Source: Lacunisphaera sp. | GTDB lineage: Bacteria; Verrucomicrobiota; Verrucomicrobiia; Opitutales; Opitutaceae | DNA length: 55,849 bases | Assembly (NCBI GenBank): GCA_029945445.1 | Contig: JAQSCO010000014.1 | Span: forward strand, 225,755-281,603 | Reading direction: 5' to 3' | In this document: positions 11,113 through 19,938 of the stretch, one piece after another | Numbering within the stretch: position 1 is the first letter of the stretch | How the letters are laid out: each line of letters opens with the position of its first letter | Notes under the pieces: generated by a model | The model's input: only the letters and a program-made list of their open reading frames with translations | Database searches by the model: none | Told to the model about the DNA's origin: nothing | Program-made: the position numbers and the translations under genes

Positions 11113-11760
11113 TCAGGCGGTGACGATTTTATTCCGGAGAATGAAGCGGGCGGAGAGCACCGAGTTGGTGGCCGCCACGACGGTGACATTGGTGCGCGTG
11201 CATTCCAGGGAGAGTTGGAGCTGCTTCGTGGTCGAACTGGCGGCGGTCAGGTTGGCGGCGGTGACCAGGGGCAGCGGATTGACACTGTCGGCCACCGAGT
11301 AGGCCTTGTAGGAAAAGGAGCCGGGGGTGATGCCGCTGATGAGGCGCCGGTCGTTGCCGGCAATCGTGCGGTAGAAGCCTTCGGGCCGGGTCGAGGTGGC
11401 CGCGGCCGCGTTGACATATTCATAAACCACCGCGGCGGTATTGACCGTGAGCGTGACGCTCACGGCGCTGTTCCAGGCGATGGCATTGGCCTGCCGGACA
11501 TCCTCGGCAAAGATCTCGAGGGCCTTGCGGGATTGCGACTCCATGTCGGAGTAATTCTGCATGTTGGCCCCGCTGCGCCCGAGGAACAGGAAAGTGGACA
11601 ACACGCCGGCAAGGATGAAGGAAGAGAGCGCGGCCCCGATCATCATTTCGACGAGCGTGAAGCCGCCGGCCGGCCGGCGCCGGCGGGCGCCCGGCTCCGC
11701 CGGAAACCGGTGGCGGGGCCGGTGGTGGTCAGGGATGGGCGACAGTGTAGTAGTAGTCAT
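11113..11760 (-). CDS. PilW-like prepilin (minor pilin)
   Basis: 215-aa prepilin. After ~32 basic/Pro-rich residues comes the prepilin peptidase site and helix 'GGFTLVEMMIGAALSSFIL': cleavage would fall after Gly, with the conserved Glu at position +5 of the mature protein. The C-terminal part is a small beta-rich domain. The unusually long leader (more than 30 residues before the cleavage Gly) may reflect a later true start, though no obvious internal ATG exists. It overlaps the upstream pilV-like gene by 32 bp and precedes the pilX-like gene, implying one mRNA. Assignment to PilW rests on position and fold class, not on detailed similarity. Confidence 0.75.
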   Translation of the reverse strand: MTTTTLSPIPDHHRPRHRFPAEPGARRRRPAGGFTLVEMMIGAALSSFILAGVLSTFLFLGRSGANMQNYSDMESQSRKALEIFAEDVRQANAIAWNSAVSVTLTVNTAAVVYEYVNAAAATSTRPEGFYRTIAGNDRRLISGITPGSFSYKAYSVADSVNPLPLVTAANLTAASSTTKQLQLSLECTRTNVTVVAATNSVLSARFILRNKIVTA

Positions 11761-12286
11761 AAAGTCCGTTTTTGGCGTAAATGGCGTCTAAGCTGCGTTG
11801 GTGCCATCGGCCGTCGTAAGACCGCCAGCGCACCTGCACCCTGATGTTCATGACCTCGGTCGGCCGGGTGGAGTCGGGAGCGATCGTGCGGGTGATCGCA
11901 TACTTGCCCACCACGTCGGAGCTCGTGCTGAAATAGGTCCCGCCGTCGAACACCGCGGTGCCGGCGGGTTGGCCGGAGGGAGTGCCGGCGGCGGAGGACA
12001 TGGCAAAAATCTGGGCATAACTCATCATCCGCAGGCGTTCCACTTCACTCTGCATGATCTGCCCCGCAAGCGTGGTGCCGCGCGCCAGGTCGATCTGCTT
12101 GAAGCCCGACTGCATCGTGATGATCGAGGTGGCGATGCCGAAGGCCATCACGAAGGAGGCCATGGCGACCTCGATGATGGTGAAGCCGGCGTCCTGGCGC
12201 CGACGGCGGGGCGCCGGGCGGGCGGGGGCGGCGGAAATCGCCGGACTAGCCGGGCGAGCGGAGGCGGGACAAGGGAGTGTTTCCAC
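11729..12286 (-). CDS. PilV-like prepilin (minor pilin)
   Basis: 185-aa prepilin starting at GTG 12286. The prepilin motif is 'DAGFTIIEVAMASFVMAFGI' (Gly at the cleavage point, Glu at +5), after a Pro/Ala/Arg-rich leader of about 33 residues. The segment 'GQIMQSEVERLRMM' after the helix is typical of PilV-like proteins, where methionine-rich helix ends follow 'A..A..E.ERLR'. First gene of the pilV-pilW-pilX-like set; its 3' end overlaps pilW by 32 bp. Expected role: minor pilin or pseudopilin processed by a prepilin peptidase encoded elsewhere. Confidence 0.75.
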   Translation of the reverse strand: METLPCPASARPASPAISAAPARPAPRRRRQDAGFTIIEVAMASFVMAFGIATSIITMQSGFKQIDLARGTTLAGQIMQSEVERLRMMSYAQIFAMSSAAGTPSGQPAGTAVFDGGTYFSTSSDVVGKYAITRTIAPDSTRPTEVMNIRVQVRWRSYDGRWHQRSLDAIYAKNGLYDYYYTVAHP

Positions 12287-12341
12287 GCCCCCACTCTACG
12301 CCAGGCCGGCGGAAAATATAACAGGCCATAGCCTAGTAATT

Positions 12342-12362
12342 CGGCCCTACTGACTAGGGCCG
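12342..12362. other. Short palindrome over the response-regulator stop codon
   Basis: CGGCCCTA (12342-12349) and TAGGGCCG (12355-12362) form an 8-bp perfect stem around CTGAC. The stop codon of the regulator gene lies at its edge. It resembles a REP stem (GTAGGGCC on the minus strand) but has no T-tract. Confidence 0.4.
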
Positions 12363-13123
12363 TTACTTGCCGTTTTGGGGTTGCGGCTCTCGGCGTAAAG
12401 CACCGCCGCCTGCGCGCGCCGGTTGATTTTCAGCTTTTCAAAGATGTTGCTGAGGTAGTTCTTCACCGTCTTCTCGCTCAGCGCCATCTGCCCGGCCACT
12501 TCCTTGTTGGTCTTGCCCTCCGCGACCAGGGCGAGCACCCGGCGCTCCTGCGCGGAGAGGATGGCCAGCCGGTCGCCGTCACTGGTGGGCGGATTGCTGC
12601 CGCCACTGCGGATCAGGCTGAAGACCTGCGTGGTGACGGCCGGATCGAGGATGAACTTGCCGGCCGCCACATCAATGATGGCCTGGCAGAGATAGGTTGG
12701 GCTGATGTCCTTGCCCAGGTAGCCGTGGACTCCGCTCTGCATGTTGTCGTGGATCAGCGCTTCGTCGATGGCGGACGTAAGGATGAGTATGCGGGTGTCT
12801 GGCCGTTGCGCCAGGATCTGGCGGCAGGCTGCAAAGCCGGAACCATCGGGTAACCGGGTCTCGAGCAGCACGAGGTCCGGTTTCAGGCGCCCGCATTCGG
12901 TGACCGCCGTGGCGATGGAGTCGGCTTCGCCGACAATGCGGAAATATTTGTCCCGACCGCGAATGCTGAGCGACGTTTTGACGCCGGTGCGCCACAATTC
13001 GCTCCCATCGACAAGCAAAAGGGAGATCGCGGTGGTCGCTGGCACGGGGTCTTGATCGTATAAAGCGGCCGGGCAGACAAGTTCCTTCCCATGACGGGGC
13101 CCCTTCCGCGGCGGCGCGTGCAT
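12347..13123 (-). CDS. NarL/FixJ-type response regulator with degenerate phosphorylation site
   Basis: Receiver domain (about 33-160) plus LuxR-type DNA-binding domain (about 189-246: 'LSAQERRVLALVAEGKTNKE', then 'SEKTVKNYLSNIFEKL'). The receiver keeps the switch Thr (LILT) and Lys138 (YLGKD), but the phosphoacceptor Asp is replaced by Glu88 in 'PDLVLLETRLPDGSG', and the first acidic pair reads Asp-Gly ('LLVDGSE') instead of Asp-Asp. Glu can mimic phospho-Asp, so the protein may be always active or phosphorylation-independent. The start is uncertain: ATG 13123 is used; an upstream TTG (13195) or an internal GTG just before the receiver are alternatives. It lies upstream of and parallel to the minor pilin genes, and divergent from rpsT. 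No histidine kinase is adjacent. Confidence 0.85.
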   Translation of the reverse strand: MHAPPRKGPRHGKELVCPAALYDQDPVPATTAISLLLVDGSELWRTGVKTSLSIRGRDKYFRIVGEADSIATAVTECGRLKPDLVLLETRLPDGSGFAACRQILAQRPDTRILILTSAIDEALIHDNMQSGVHGYLGKDISPTYLCQAIIDVAAGKFILDPAVTTQVFSLIRSGGSNPPTSDGDRLAILSAQERRVLALVAEGKTNKEVAGQMALSEKTVKNYLSNIFEKLKINRRAQAAVLYAESRNPKTASNGPSQ

Positions 13124-13155
13124 TTCCCGCCCTTGGCGGCCAATGGAATTCTCCC

Positions 13156-13185
13156 TTGACTCACTGGCCGGCGTCTGAGTTTTAG
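13156..13185 (+). promoter_or_regulatory. Candidate sigma-70 promoter for rpsT
   Basis: TTGACT (13156-13161), 18-bp spacer, TTTTAG (13180-13185), 24 bp before the rpsT ATG. The -35 is good and the -10 weak. It is the only such pair in the 85-bp spacer between the divergent genes. Confidence 0.45.
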
Positions 13186-13208
13186 CCCTTTCCAATCATC
13201 TTAAGCCC

Positions 13209-13475
13209 ATGGCCAATACCAAGTCCGCAATCAAAGCCGCCCGCAAGTCGCTCCGCAACGCCGCCCGCAACCAGGCAACCAAGACCCGCCTGAAGTCCCT
13301 CGCGAAGGCCGTGGCCGCCGCCGCCAAGGCCAACGACGCCGAGAAGTCCCGCGCCGCCGCCATCGCCTACAGCTCCGCGCTGGACCGCGCCGTCAAGAGC
13401 GACGTCATCCACCGCAACTCGGCCTCGAACCACAAGGCGCAGATCGCGAAATACATCTTCCCCGCGAAGAAGTAA
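13209..13475 (+). CDS. rpsT: 30S ribosomal protein S20
   Basis: The 88-aa highly basic helical protein begins 'MANTKSAIKAARKSLRNAAR' and ends 'HRNSASNHKAQIAKYIFP', the normal S20 form: length, N-terminal processing context (MAN) and the 'K(S/T)AIK' start all match. S20 binds the 5' domain of 16S rRNA during small-subunit assembly. It is a single-gene unit with its own promoter candidate and a strong terminator at 13499. Confidence 0.97.
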   Translation: MANTKSAIKAARKSLRNAARNQATKTRLKSLAKAVAAAAKANDAEKSRAAAIAYSSALDRAVKSDVIHRNSASNHKAQIAKYIFPAKK

Positions 13476-13498
13476 GCGGTCCGGTCTGAATTTCATTT

Positions 13499-13530
13499 GC
13501 CCCGCGCGCCTCACCGCCGCGGGGCTTTTT
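13499..13530 (+). terminator. Rho-independent terminator of rpsT
   Basis: GCCCCGCG (13499-13506) pairs with CGCGGGGC (13518-13525), followed at once by five T. It sits 24 bp after the rpsT stop. Confidence 0.92.
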
Positions 13531-13591
13531 GTTGCCCGCGGCCGGCGCTCCGGGCTTGCCCTGCAAGCGGCAAGCGAACGAAGTTGGCGCC

Positions 13592-16402
13592 GTGGCTGCC
13601 CCCGCCAATCTCCGCCGAATTTTCCTGCCGTGGGACCGGCCGCTCCCCGCGCAGGCGGCCGCCTGGCTCGCGCGCGACTGGGCCGGCCCCGGGCCGCTCG
13701 ACCTCGGCGGCTGGCTCGTGATCGTGCCCACGCGGCAATCCGGCCGGCGTTTGCGCGAGGCGCTGGCCGAGCACGCCGCCACGCGCGGCTCGGCCGTGCT
13801 GGCCCCGCGCGTCGTGCTGCCGGAGGACCTCGTCACCCCGGAGCCGGGCGGCCCCGGTGCGCCCGCCGCGTCCCGGCTCGAGTCGCAGCTGGCGTGGGCG
13901 GAAATTCTGCGGACGGCGGACTTGGCGGACTTCCGCGCGGTGTTCCCCGTCGATCCGCCGGCGCGCACTTTCGCGTGGGCCGCCCGGCTCGCGGGGCAAC
14001 TCCAGCGGCTGCAGGCCGCGCTCGGCGAAAACGGGCTGCGCCTGCGCGAGGTCGTGGCGCGCGCCGGGGCGGGGCTGCCCGAAGTCGAGCGCTGGGGGCA
14101 GCTCGCCGAACTGGAGCGGCGTTACGACGCCGTGCTCGCGGCCGGGGGCCGGCGCGATGCGCAGGCGGCGAAGATTGATTTGGTGCGGACTGCGGAGCCG
14201 CCGGCGGGCGTGACCCGCATCGTGCTGCTGGCCACGCCCGACCCGTTGCCGCTGGCGGTGGGTGCACTCCGGCGGTTTGCGCAGTCGCTGCCGGTGGATG
14301 TCGTGGTCTATGGCCCGGACGAACGCGAGGCGGCCGCTCTGTTCGACGAGTGGGGCCGGCCGCACGAGGAGGCGTGGCGCCGCCGCCCGCTGCCGCTCGC
14401 GGATTTTGCCTCGCAGGTGACACTCTGCGCCGACGCGGCGCAGCAGGCGGACCACGTGACGGAGCTGGCGCAGCGCCACGGCGCGCCCGAGGGCCTGCTG
14501 GCCGTCGGCGTGACGGATGCCGAGGTGGCGCCGGTCCTGGAGAACCGCCTGCGCGGGGCGGGGCTCGCGGTGTTCAACCCCGAGGGCCGGCCGCGCCAGC
14601 GCGACGGGTTGCACGCGCTGTTCACGGTGCTGGCCGCGCTCGTGCGCGAGCCGGCCTTCGACACGGTGCAGGCGCTGGCGCGCTGCCCGGATTTCATCGC
14701 GTGGCTGGAGTCGCGGGCCGCGGCGGGCAAGTTTTCGGTGGCCGCGATGCTCGGCGAGCTCGACGACCTGCACGCGCGGCACCTGCCGGCGACCATCGCG
14801 GCGGCGCTGGAGCACGCCGCCCCGCGGCCCGCCGCGCGCGCCGCGCTGGCGGGGGCGGCGGAATTGCGCGCGCAGCTCACGCGGGGGGCGTTTCCGGCCA
14901 ATGCCGCGACGGCACTCGGCACCCTCTTTGGGGCGCGCCGGCTGGCGGCGGACGGGGCGGTGGTGGAGTCGGCCGAGGCGTGGATGGACCTGTTGCGCGG
15001 GGCGGCCGCGGCCGCGGAAAATTTTCCGGACCTGACCAATGCCGAATGGTGGGAGCTCGCGCTCGCGCAGTTCGGCGAGAGCGTGCGCTTCGATGCGCGG
15101 CCGCCCGGGGCGGTCGATTTGCTCGGCTGGCTGGAGCTCCTGTGGGAGGATGCACCGCACCTCGTGGTGACCGGATTCAACGACGGCCGCGTGCCCGAGG
15201 CGGTGACAGGCGACGCGTTCCTGCCCGAGGCACTGCGCGGCCGGCTCGGACTCAAGACCAACGAGGCGCGTTTCGCGCGCGATGCCTACCTGCTCGCAGC
15301 CGTGGCGGCCGCGCGGGCGGCGGCGGGCCGGCTGGATTTGCTGGTGGGCAAGGTGTCGGCGGCCGGCGATCCGTTGCGGCCGTCGCGGCTGCTGCTGTTG
15401 TGTGACGACGCGGAACTGCCGTCGCGGGTGGCGGCCCTTTTCCGTCCGGCCGAGGCGGCTCGCCCGGGCTTGCCGTGGCGGCGGGCCTGGCAACTGGTGC
15501 CGCCGGTGGGGCCGGCGCCGACGCGCATGTCCGTGACGGCCTTCCGCGGCTACCTGCGCTGCCCGTTCCGCTTCTACCTGAAGCACGCGCTGAAGATGGA
15601 GGCGCTGGATCCCTTCAAGAGCGAGCTGGACGCCTTCGACTTCGGCACGCTGTGCCACGCGGCGCTCGAGCTGATGGGCCGCGAGACGGCGCTGCGGGAC
15701 TGCACGGACGCGGCGCCGCTGCGGGAATATTTGCTCGGGCAACTCAACCGGATCGCGCGGGAGCGCTATGGCGCGGAGCTGACGCTGCCCTTGCTGGTGC
15801 AGTTGGAATCGGCCCGACAGCGGCTCGGGCGTGCGGCCGAGGTGCAGGCCGAGCAGCGCGCGGCGGGCTGGGTGGTCGAGCACGTCGAGCGGAAGTTCGA
15901 GCTGGCGCTCGGCGGCGTCACGGTGAGCGGCAAGATCGACCGCGTGGAGCGCCACGTCGAGACCGGGGCGGTGCGCGTGCTCGACTACAAGACCTCGGAC
16001 AAGGCGGTGTCGCCGCTGGCGGCGCACGTGCGCGCGGCGCGGCGCGAGGAAACGGCGCCGGCGTGGGCGCGGTTTTTGCACGGCGGCAAGGAACTGGTGT
16101 GGGTCGACCTGCAATTGCCGCTTTACCTCGAGGCCATGGCGACGGAGTTCGGGGTCGCGGCCGGCGCGGGCTACATCACTCTCCCCAAGGCCATCGGCGA
16201 AACGGCGCTCACGATGTGGGAGGGCTACGCGGCGGAGTGGCGCGCCGCGGCGCGGCGCTGTGCGGAGGGCGTGGCCGCGGGCGTGACGGCGGGGATTTTC
16301 TGGCCGCCGGCGGAAGTGCCGCCGCGCGAGGAGGACGAGGCGTTCGCGGGATTGTTCCACCACGGCACGGCGGACAGCGTGGACTGGAGGGGCGCGCGAT
16401 GA
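13592..16402 (+). CDS. AddB/RecB-family nuclease subunit (PD-(D/E)XK), partner of the adjacent helicase
   Basis: About 936 aa from GTG 13592 (upstream TTG codons fall in the rpsT terminator). The N-terminal region has helicase-like folds without a Walker A motif ('GWLVIVPTRQSGRRLREAL'), as in AddB. The C-terminal nuclease begins 'MSVTAFRGYLRCPFRFYLKH' (about 645) and carries 'GKIDRVE' and 'VRVLDYKTSDK' with the Asp and Asp-x-Lys of the PD-(D/E)XK core, then 'LQLPLYLEAM'. B. subtilis AddB has a four-Cys iron-sulfur staple around its nuclease; here only one Cys is seen before the core and no CxxCxxxxxC cluster after it. The stop overlaps the next start (ATGA), so the two subunits are translationally coupled. 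Role: recombinational repair of double-strand ends. Confidence 0.82.
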   Translation: MAAPANLRRIFLPWDRPLPAQAAAWLARDWAGPGPLDLGGWLVIVPTRQSGRRLREALAEHAATRGSAVLAPRVVLPEDLVTPEPGGPGAPAASRLESQLAWAEILRTADLADFRAVFPVDPPARTFAWAARLAGQLQRLQAALGENGLRLREVVARAGAGLPEVERWGQLAELERRYDAVLAAGGRRDAQAAKIDLVRTAEPPAGVTRIVLLATPDPLPLAVGALRRFAQSLPVDVVVYGPDEREAAALFDEWGRPHEEAWRRRPLPLADFASQVTLCADAAQQADHVTELAQRHGAPEGLLAVGVTDAEVAPVLENRLRGAGLAVFNPEGRPRQRDGLHALFTVLAALVREPAFDTVQALARCPDFIAWLESRAAAGKFSVAAMLGELDDLHARHLPATIAAALEHAAPRPAARAALAGAAELRAQLTRGAFPANAATALGTLFGARRLAADGAVVESAEAWMDLLRGAAAAAENFPDLTNAEWWELALAQFGESVRFDARPPGAVDLLGWLELLWEDAPHLVVTGFNDGRVPEAVTGDAFLPEALRGRLGLKTNEARFARDAYLLAAVAAARAAAGRLDLLVGKVSAAGDPLRPSRLLLLCDDAELPSRVAALFRPAEAARPGLPWRRAWQLVPPVGPAPTRMSVTAFRGYLRCPFRFYLKHALKMEALDPFKSELDAFDFGTLCHAALELMGRETALRDCTDAAPLREYLLGQLNRIARERYGAELTLPLLVQLESARQRLGRAAEVQAEQRAAGWVVEHVERKFELALGGVTVSGKIDRVERHVETGAVRVLDYKTSDKAVSPLAAHVRAARREETAPAWARFLHGGKELVWVDLQLPLYLEAMATEFGVAAGAGYITLPKAIGETALTMWEGYAAEWRAAARRCAEGVAAGVTAGIFWPPAEVPPREEDEAFAGLFHHGTADSVDWRGAR

Positions 16403-19400
16403 AGCCCGCCGGACATGTGATGATCCTCGCGTCGGCGGGCTCGGGGAAGACCTACGCGCTGACGAACCGCTTCGTGGAGCTGCTGGCGCGCGGGGCGAAG
16501 CCGGAGCGGATCGCCGCGCTGACCTTCACGCGCAAGGCCGCGGGGGAATTTTTCGACGAGATCCTGAAAAAACTCGCGGGCGCGGCCCGCGACGAGGCGG
16601 CGGCGAAGAAGCTCGCGGCGGAGATCGGCGTCCCGGCCCTGCGCGCGGGGGATTTCCTGCGGCTGCTGCGGGCGATGACGGACGCGATGCACCGGCTGAG
16701 CCTCGGGACGCTCGACAGTTTCTTTGCGCGCGTGGTGCGGGCGTTCCCGCTGGAGCTGGGGCTCGGCGGCGAATTTGAGATTTTGCAGGAACACGCGGCG
16801 CGGCTGGAGCGCCGGCGCGTGCTGCGGCGGATGTTCGCGCACACGGACGGCGGCGGGGCGCGGCAGGATTTCATCGAGGCGTTCAAGCGGGCGACGTTCG
16901 GCACGGAGGAAAAGCAGCTCGGCGTGCGGCTGGATGCTTTCCTCGACGAACACGCGGAGGTTTACCTGGCGGCACCGGACGCCGCGGCCTGGGGACGCGC
17001 GGAACGGATCTGGCCCGGAGGCTGCGCGTGGCTGGCGGCGGCGGCGGCGACGCGCCGGACGGACGCGGCGAAGGCGCTGCAGGCGGCGCTGCCGTGGGAG
17101 ACGTTGGCCGACAAGCAGCGGGCGCGCTGGGAGGATTTCTTCGCCGAGCTGCCCGGCTGGGCGCCGGGTGCGCCGCTGCCCAAGCCGGTGGCGTATATCG
17201 TCGGCAATGGGTTTGCGGCCTGGCCGGGATTGGCCGAGATCACGGTCGAGCGGAAGAGAATGCCGTTGTCCCCGGCGGCGGGCAACGCGCTGCGCGCGCT
17301 GCTGGGCGGAATTGTGGGCGCGGAGCTGGCGCGGCGGCTGGAGATGACGCAGGGAATGTTTGCGGTGCTGCGCAGCTACGAGGACGTCTACGATGGCGCG
17401 GTGCGGCGCGGCGGCCGGCTGACCTTCGCCGACGTGCAGCGGCTGCTGCGGCCCGACACGCCCGGCGGCGCCCGGATGCTGTCGCGCGAGGCGGCGGAGG
17501 AAGCGCGGCTGTTCATCGACTGGCGGCTCGACGCGCAGATCGACCACTGGCTGCTGGACGAATTCCAGGACACGAGCTTCGGCCAGTGGAGCGTGCTGCG
17601 CAACCTGGTCGACGAGGCCGTGCAGGACCCGACGGGCGCGCGGAGCTTTTTCTACGTCGGCGACGTGAAGCAGGCGATCTACGCCTGGCGGGAGGGGGAC
17701 GCGCGGCTGTTCCGCGAGATTTTCGACCACTACAATGCGGAGGCGCCCGGGACGATCCGCGAGGAGCGGCTGGACCGGTCATGGCGGTCGGGGCCGGCGG
17801 TAATCGCGCTGGTGAACCGGACGCTGGGCGACGCCGAGGCGCTGCGCCGGCTGTTCCCGGCGGCGGCGGTGGCGCGGTGGGCGCGCGAATGGCGGGAGCA
17901 CGAGAGCGCGCAACCCGCACTCGGGGGCTTTGCGGAACTGCGGCACGCGGCGGACGAGACCGGGCGGTTTGCCGCGACCCTGAGGATCGTGACGGAGACG
18001 CAGGCCCTGGAACGCGGGCTCAGCGTGGCCGTGCTGGTGCAGAAAAACAGCACGGCGGCGGAGCTGGCGGATTACCTGCGGCGCGAGGGCGGGCTGTCCA
18101 CGATGGCCGAGTCGGACTTGCATGTCGGCACGGACAATCCCTTCACGTGCGCGCTGCTGGCGCTGTGCCGCGCGGCGGCGCACCCGGGGGACGAGGCGGC
18201 CTGGCAGCAGCTCAAGATGACACCGCTGGCGGCGGTGCTGGCGGCGGAAGGTTGCGCGACATCCGACGCACTGGCGGTGCGCCTGCTCGGGGAGATCCAT
18301 GCGGCGGGATTCGAACGGACAATCGAGGCCTGGGCGCGGAAGCTGGCGCCGGAGGATGCGTTCAGCCGCGAACGCGGGCGGCAGCTGGCAGAAGCGGCGC
18401 GGTTGTTCGACGAGACGGGCAGCCGTGACGTCGCGGAGTTCGGGCAGTTCGTGGCCCGACACACGGTGCGCGACGCGGACACGGCGGCGGTGGTGCGGGT
18501 GATGACGGTGCACAAGGCCAAGGGGCTGGGGTTCGACGTGGTGATCCTGCCGGACCTCGAGGGCACGCGGCTGGCGGCGCGGCGGCGCGGGCTCGCGGTG
18601 CAGCGGGCGCGCGACCGGTCAGTCGAGTGGGTGCTGGATCTGCCGCCGGAGACCTTTTATGCGCCGGACCAAGTGCTGGCGGCCCATGTGGCCGCGGCGG
18701 AGGCCGACGCCGGCTATGAGGAACTGGCGGTGCTCTATGTCGCGATGACGCGGGCCAAGCGCGCGCTGTATGTGGTCACTGAGCCGGTGGGGACATCGAA
18801 GTCGGCCAACTTTCCGCGGCTGCTGCAGGAAACGCTGGGTGACGAGTGGACGGCGGGGGATCCGCAGTGGTTTGAAAAAATCAGTGCCCCCGCGCTTCCG
18901 GCGGAAACGGCGGCAGCGCCGTCGGGGCCCGACCTGACGCAGATGAAGCCGGTGGGCCGGCGGCCGGCGCGAGCTCCATCGGGGTTGAAGGGAGGCGTGG
19001 TGACGGGGGCGCGGTTGTTTGCCTTGGACGGCGGGGGCGCAGTGGATTTCGGCCGGGCGGTGCACGCGTTGTTCGCGCAAGTGGAGTGGGGCGGTGCGGC
19101 GGAAGCGGCCCAGTTCGAGGCAAAGTGGCGTGGGGTGGCGGCCAGGGCGGCGTTGGCGTGTCTGCGGGCGGCGGACCTGGCGCCGGTGTGGGCGCGGCCG
19201 GCGGGCGCGGCGCGGGCCGAGGTGTGGCGCGAGCGGGCGTTCGAGCTCGTCCATGAAGGCGGCTGGGTTACAGGAGTTCTGGACCGCGTGGTGGTAGAAT
19301 ACGACCACGCGAACCGGGTGGTGCGGGCGGCGGTCTATGATTTCAAAACGGACGCAGATGAAGCCGCCGGGCTGGCGCGGCACGCGGGCCAGATGAACCT

Positions 19401-19509
19401 GTATCGGCTGGCGGTGGCGCGACTCACCGGCTTGTCCCTCGCGCAGGTGGGGGTCCATTTGGTGCTGACCGGTTCGCAGCGGTCGCTACCGGTGTCCATG
19501 GCCGATTAA
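16399..19509 (+). CDS. AddA-like UvrD/Rep superfamily helicase-nuclease
   Basis: 1036-aa SF1A helicase with all main motifs: Walker A '[17 protein letters not shown]' (about 10), Ia '[17 protein letters not shown]', II '[16 protein letters not shown]' (about 390), III '[16 protein letters not shown]', IV 'LDRSWRSGP', V '[20 protein letters not shown]', VI '[15 protein letters not shown]'. A C-terminal PD-(D/E)XK nuclease follows: '[11 protein letters not shown]', '[11 protein letters not shown]', '[11 protein letters not shown]', '[10 protein letters not shown]'. One polypeptide therefore has motor and nuclease, as in AddA. The start ATG overlaps the stop of the AddB-like gene by 4 bp. Expected function: processing of double-strand DNA ends and loading for RecA. 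A divergent AddAB or a phylum-specific variant; the recognition sequence (Chi-like) is not predictable. Confidence 0.88.
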   Translation: MKPAGHVMILASAGSGKTYALTNRFVELLARGAKPERIAALTFTRKAAGEFFDEILKKLAGAARDEAAAKKLAAEIGVPALRAGDFLRLLRAMTDAMHRLSLGTLDSFFARVVRAFPLELGLGGEFEILQEHAARLERRRVLRRMFAHTDGGGARQDFIEAFKRATFGTEEKQLGVRLDAFLDEHAEVYLAAPDAAAWGRAERIWPGGCAWLAAAAATRRTDAAKALQAALPWETLADKQRARWEDFFAELPGWAPGAPLPKPVAYIVGNGFAAWPGLAEITVERKRMPLSPAAGNALRALLGGIVGAELARRLEMTQGMFAVLRSYEDVYDGAVRRGGRLTFADVQRLLRPDTPGGARMLSREAAEEARLFIDWRLDAQIDHWLLDEFQDTSFGQWSVLRNLVDEAVQDPTGARSFFYVGDVKQAIYAWREGDARLFREIFDHYNAEAPGTIREERLDRSWRSGPAVIALVNRTLGDAEALRRLFPAAAVARWAREWREHESAQPALGGFAELRHAADETGRFAATLRIVTETQALERGLSVAVLVQKNSTAAELADYLRREGGLSTMAESDLHVGTDNPFTCALLALCRAAAHPGDEAAWQQLKMTPLAAVLAAEGCATSDALAVRLLGEIHAAGFERTIEAWARKLAPEDAFSRERGRQLAEAARLFDETGSRDVAEFGQFVARHTVRDADTAAVVRVMTVHKAKGLGFDVVILPDLEGTRLAARRRGLAVQRARDRSVEWVLDLPPETFYAPDQVLAAHVAAAEADAGYEELAVLYVAMTRAKRALYVVTEPVGTSKSANFPRLLQETLGDEWTAGDPQWFEKISAPALPAETAAAPSGPDLTQMKPVGRRPARAPSGLKGGVVTGARLFALDGGGAVDFGRAVHALFAQVEWGGAAEAAQFEAKWRGVAARAALACLRAADLAPVWARPAGAARAEVWRERAFELVHEGGWVTGVLDRVVVEYDHANRVVRAAVYDFKTDADEAAGLARHAGQMNLYRLAVARLTGLSLAQVGVHLVLTGSQRSLPVSMAD

Positions 19510-19573
19510 ATTCGGGCTTTACAGGTGCATCCCCGCACCGCACGTTGCGCCCCTAAACCACTCTCTTATACCT

Positions 19574-19675
19574 ATGGGCAATCTGAAAAAGAAACGACGT
19601 CTCAAGATGTCGAAGCATAAACGCCGGAAGCGCCTCAAGGCGAACCGTCACAAGAAGCGCACTTGGCAAAAGTAA
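19574..19675 (+). CDS. AURKAIP1/COX24-domain small basic protein, 33 aa
   Basis: A 33-residue reading frame starting '[20 protein letters not shown]' and ending '[11 protein letters not shown]'-like (19 Lys/Arg residues in total). The '[16 protein letters not shown]' core is the AURKAIP1/COX24 domain of very short bacterial proteins, related to the mitochondrial ribosomal small-subunit protein AURKAIP1; a ribosome-associated role is therefore likely. It is too short for most gene callers. It lies 64 bp after the AddA-like gene and is followed by a clear terminator at 19708, so it is either the last gene of that unit or a single-gene transcript. Confidence 0.85.
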   Translation: MGNLKKKRRLKMSKHKRRKRLKANRHKKRTWQK

Positions 19676-19707
19676 GCCTGCGCCCGCCGGCCATGACCTG
19701 TTTTTCG

Positions 19708-19737
19708 AAAAACCCGCCTTTTGGACGGGTTTTTTTG
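19708..19737 (+). terminator. Rho-independent terminator after the 33-aa gene
   Basis: AAAACCCGCC-TTTT-GGACGGGTTTT: CCCG/CGGG plus CC/GG pairs with one bulged A, flanked by A and T runs, ending in seven T. The A-tract before the stem suggests it can also work from the opposite side. Confidence 0.87.
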
Positions 19738-19803
19738 TGATTTTGAGGATGGGTAAAAGGTCAGCAAATAAGGCACTTAAATGCATCATATGAGGTTTTC
19801 GTC

Positions 19804-19832
19804 TTGTCAGGCAGGTATAGCCCCCATATCCA
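19804..19832 (+). promoter_or_regulatory. Possible promoter of the pilM operon
   Basis: TTGTCA (19804-19809), 17-bp spacer, TATCCA (19827-19832), 106 bp before the pilM start. This is the best match in the 201-bp AT-richer spacer 19738-19938, which holds no gene. Weak evidence. Confidence 0.3.
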
Positions 19833-19938
19833 TCTCGTCCGCAACTGATTTTTAGTTGGCCTCTTGCGTGGTTCACCTAACCCGCCGGAGACCGAATAAA
19901 TCCAAAGCACCAGGACACCTCACACCCCGAGCAACCGC

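Noticed and set aside
13511..16363. 950-codon ORF antisense to the AddB-like gene
   Set aside because: Arg/His/Gln-rich shadow covering the rpsT terminator as well.
15475..16398. N-terminal extension of the AddA-like frame
   Set aside because: Lies out of frame inside the nuclease domain of the AddB-like gene; Walker A begins right after ATG 16399.
19852..19876. Possible sigma-54 promoter (TTGGCCTCTTGCG) before pilM
   Set aside because: Spacing between GG and GC is 6, not the required 10.
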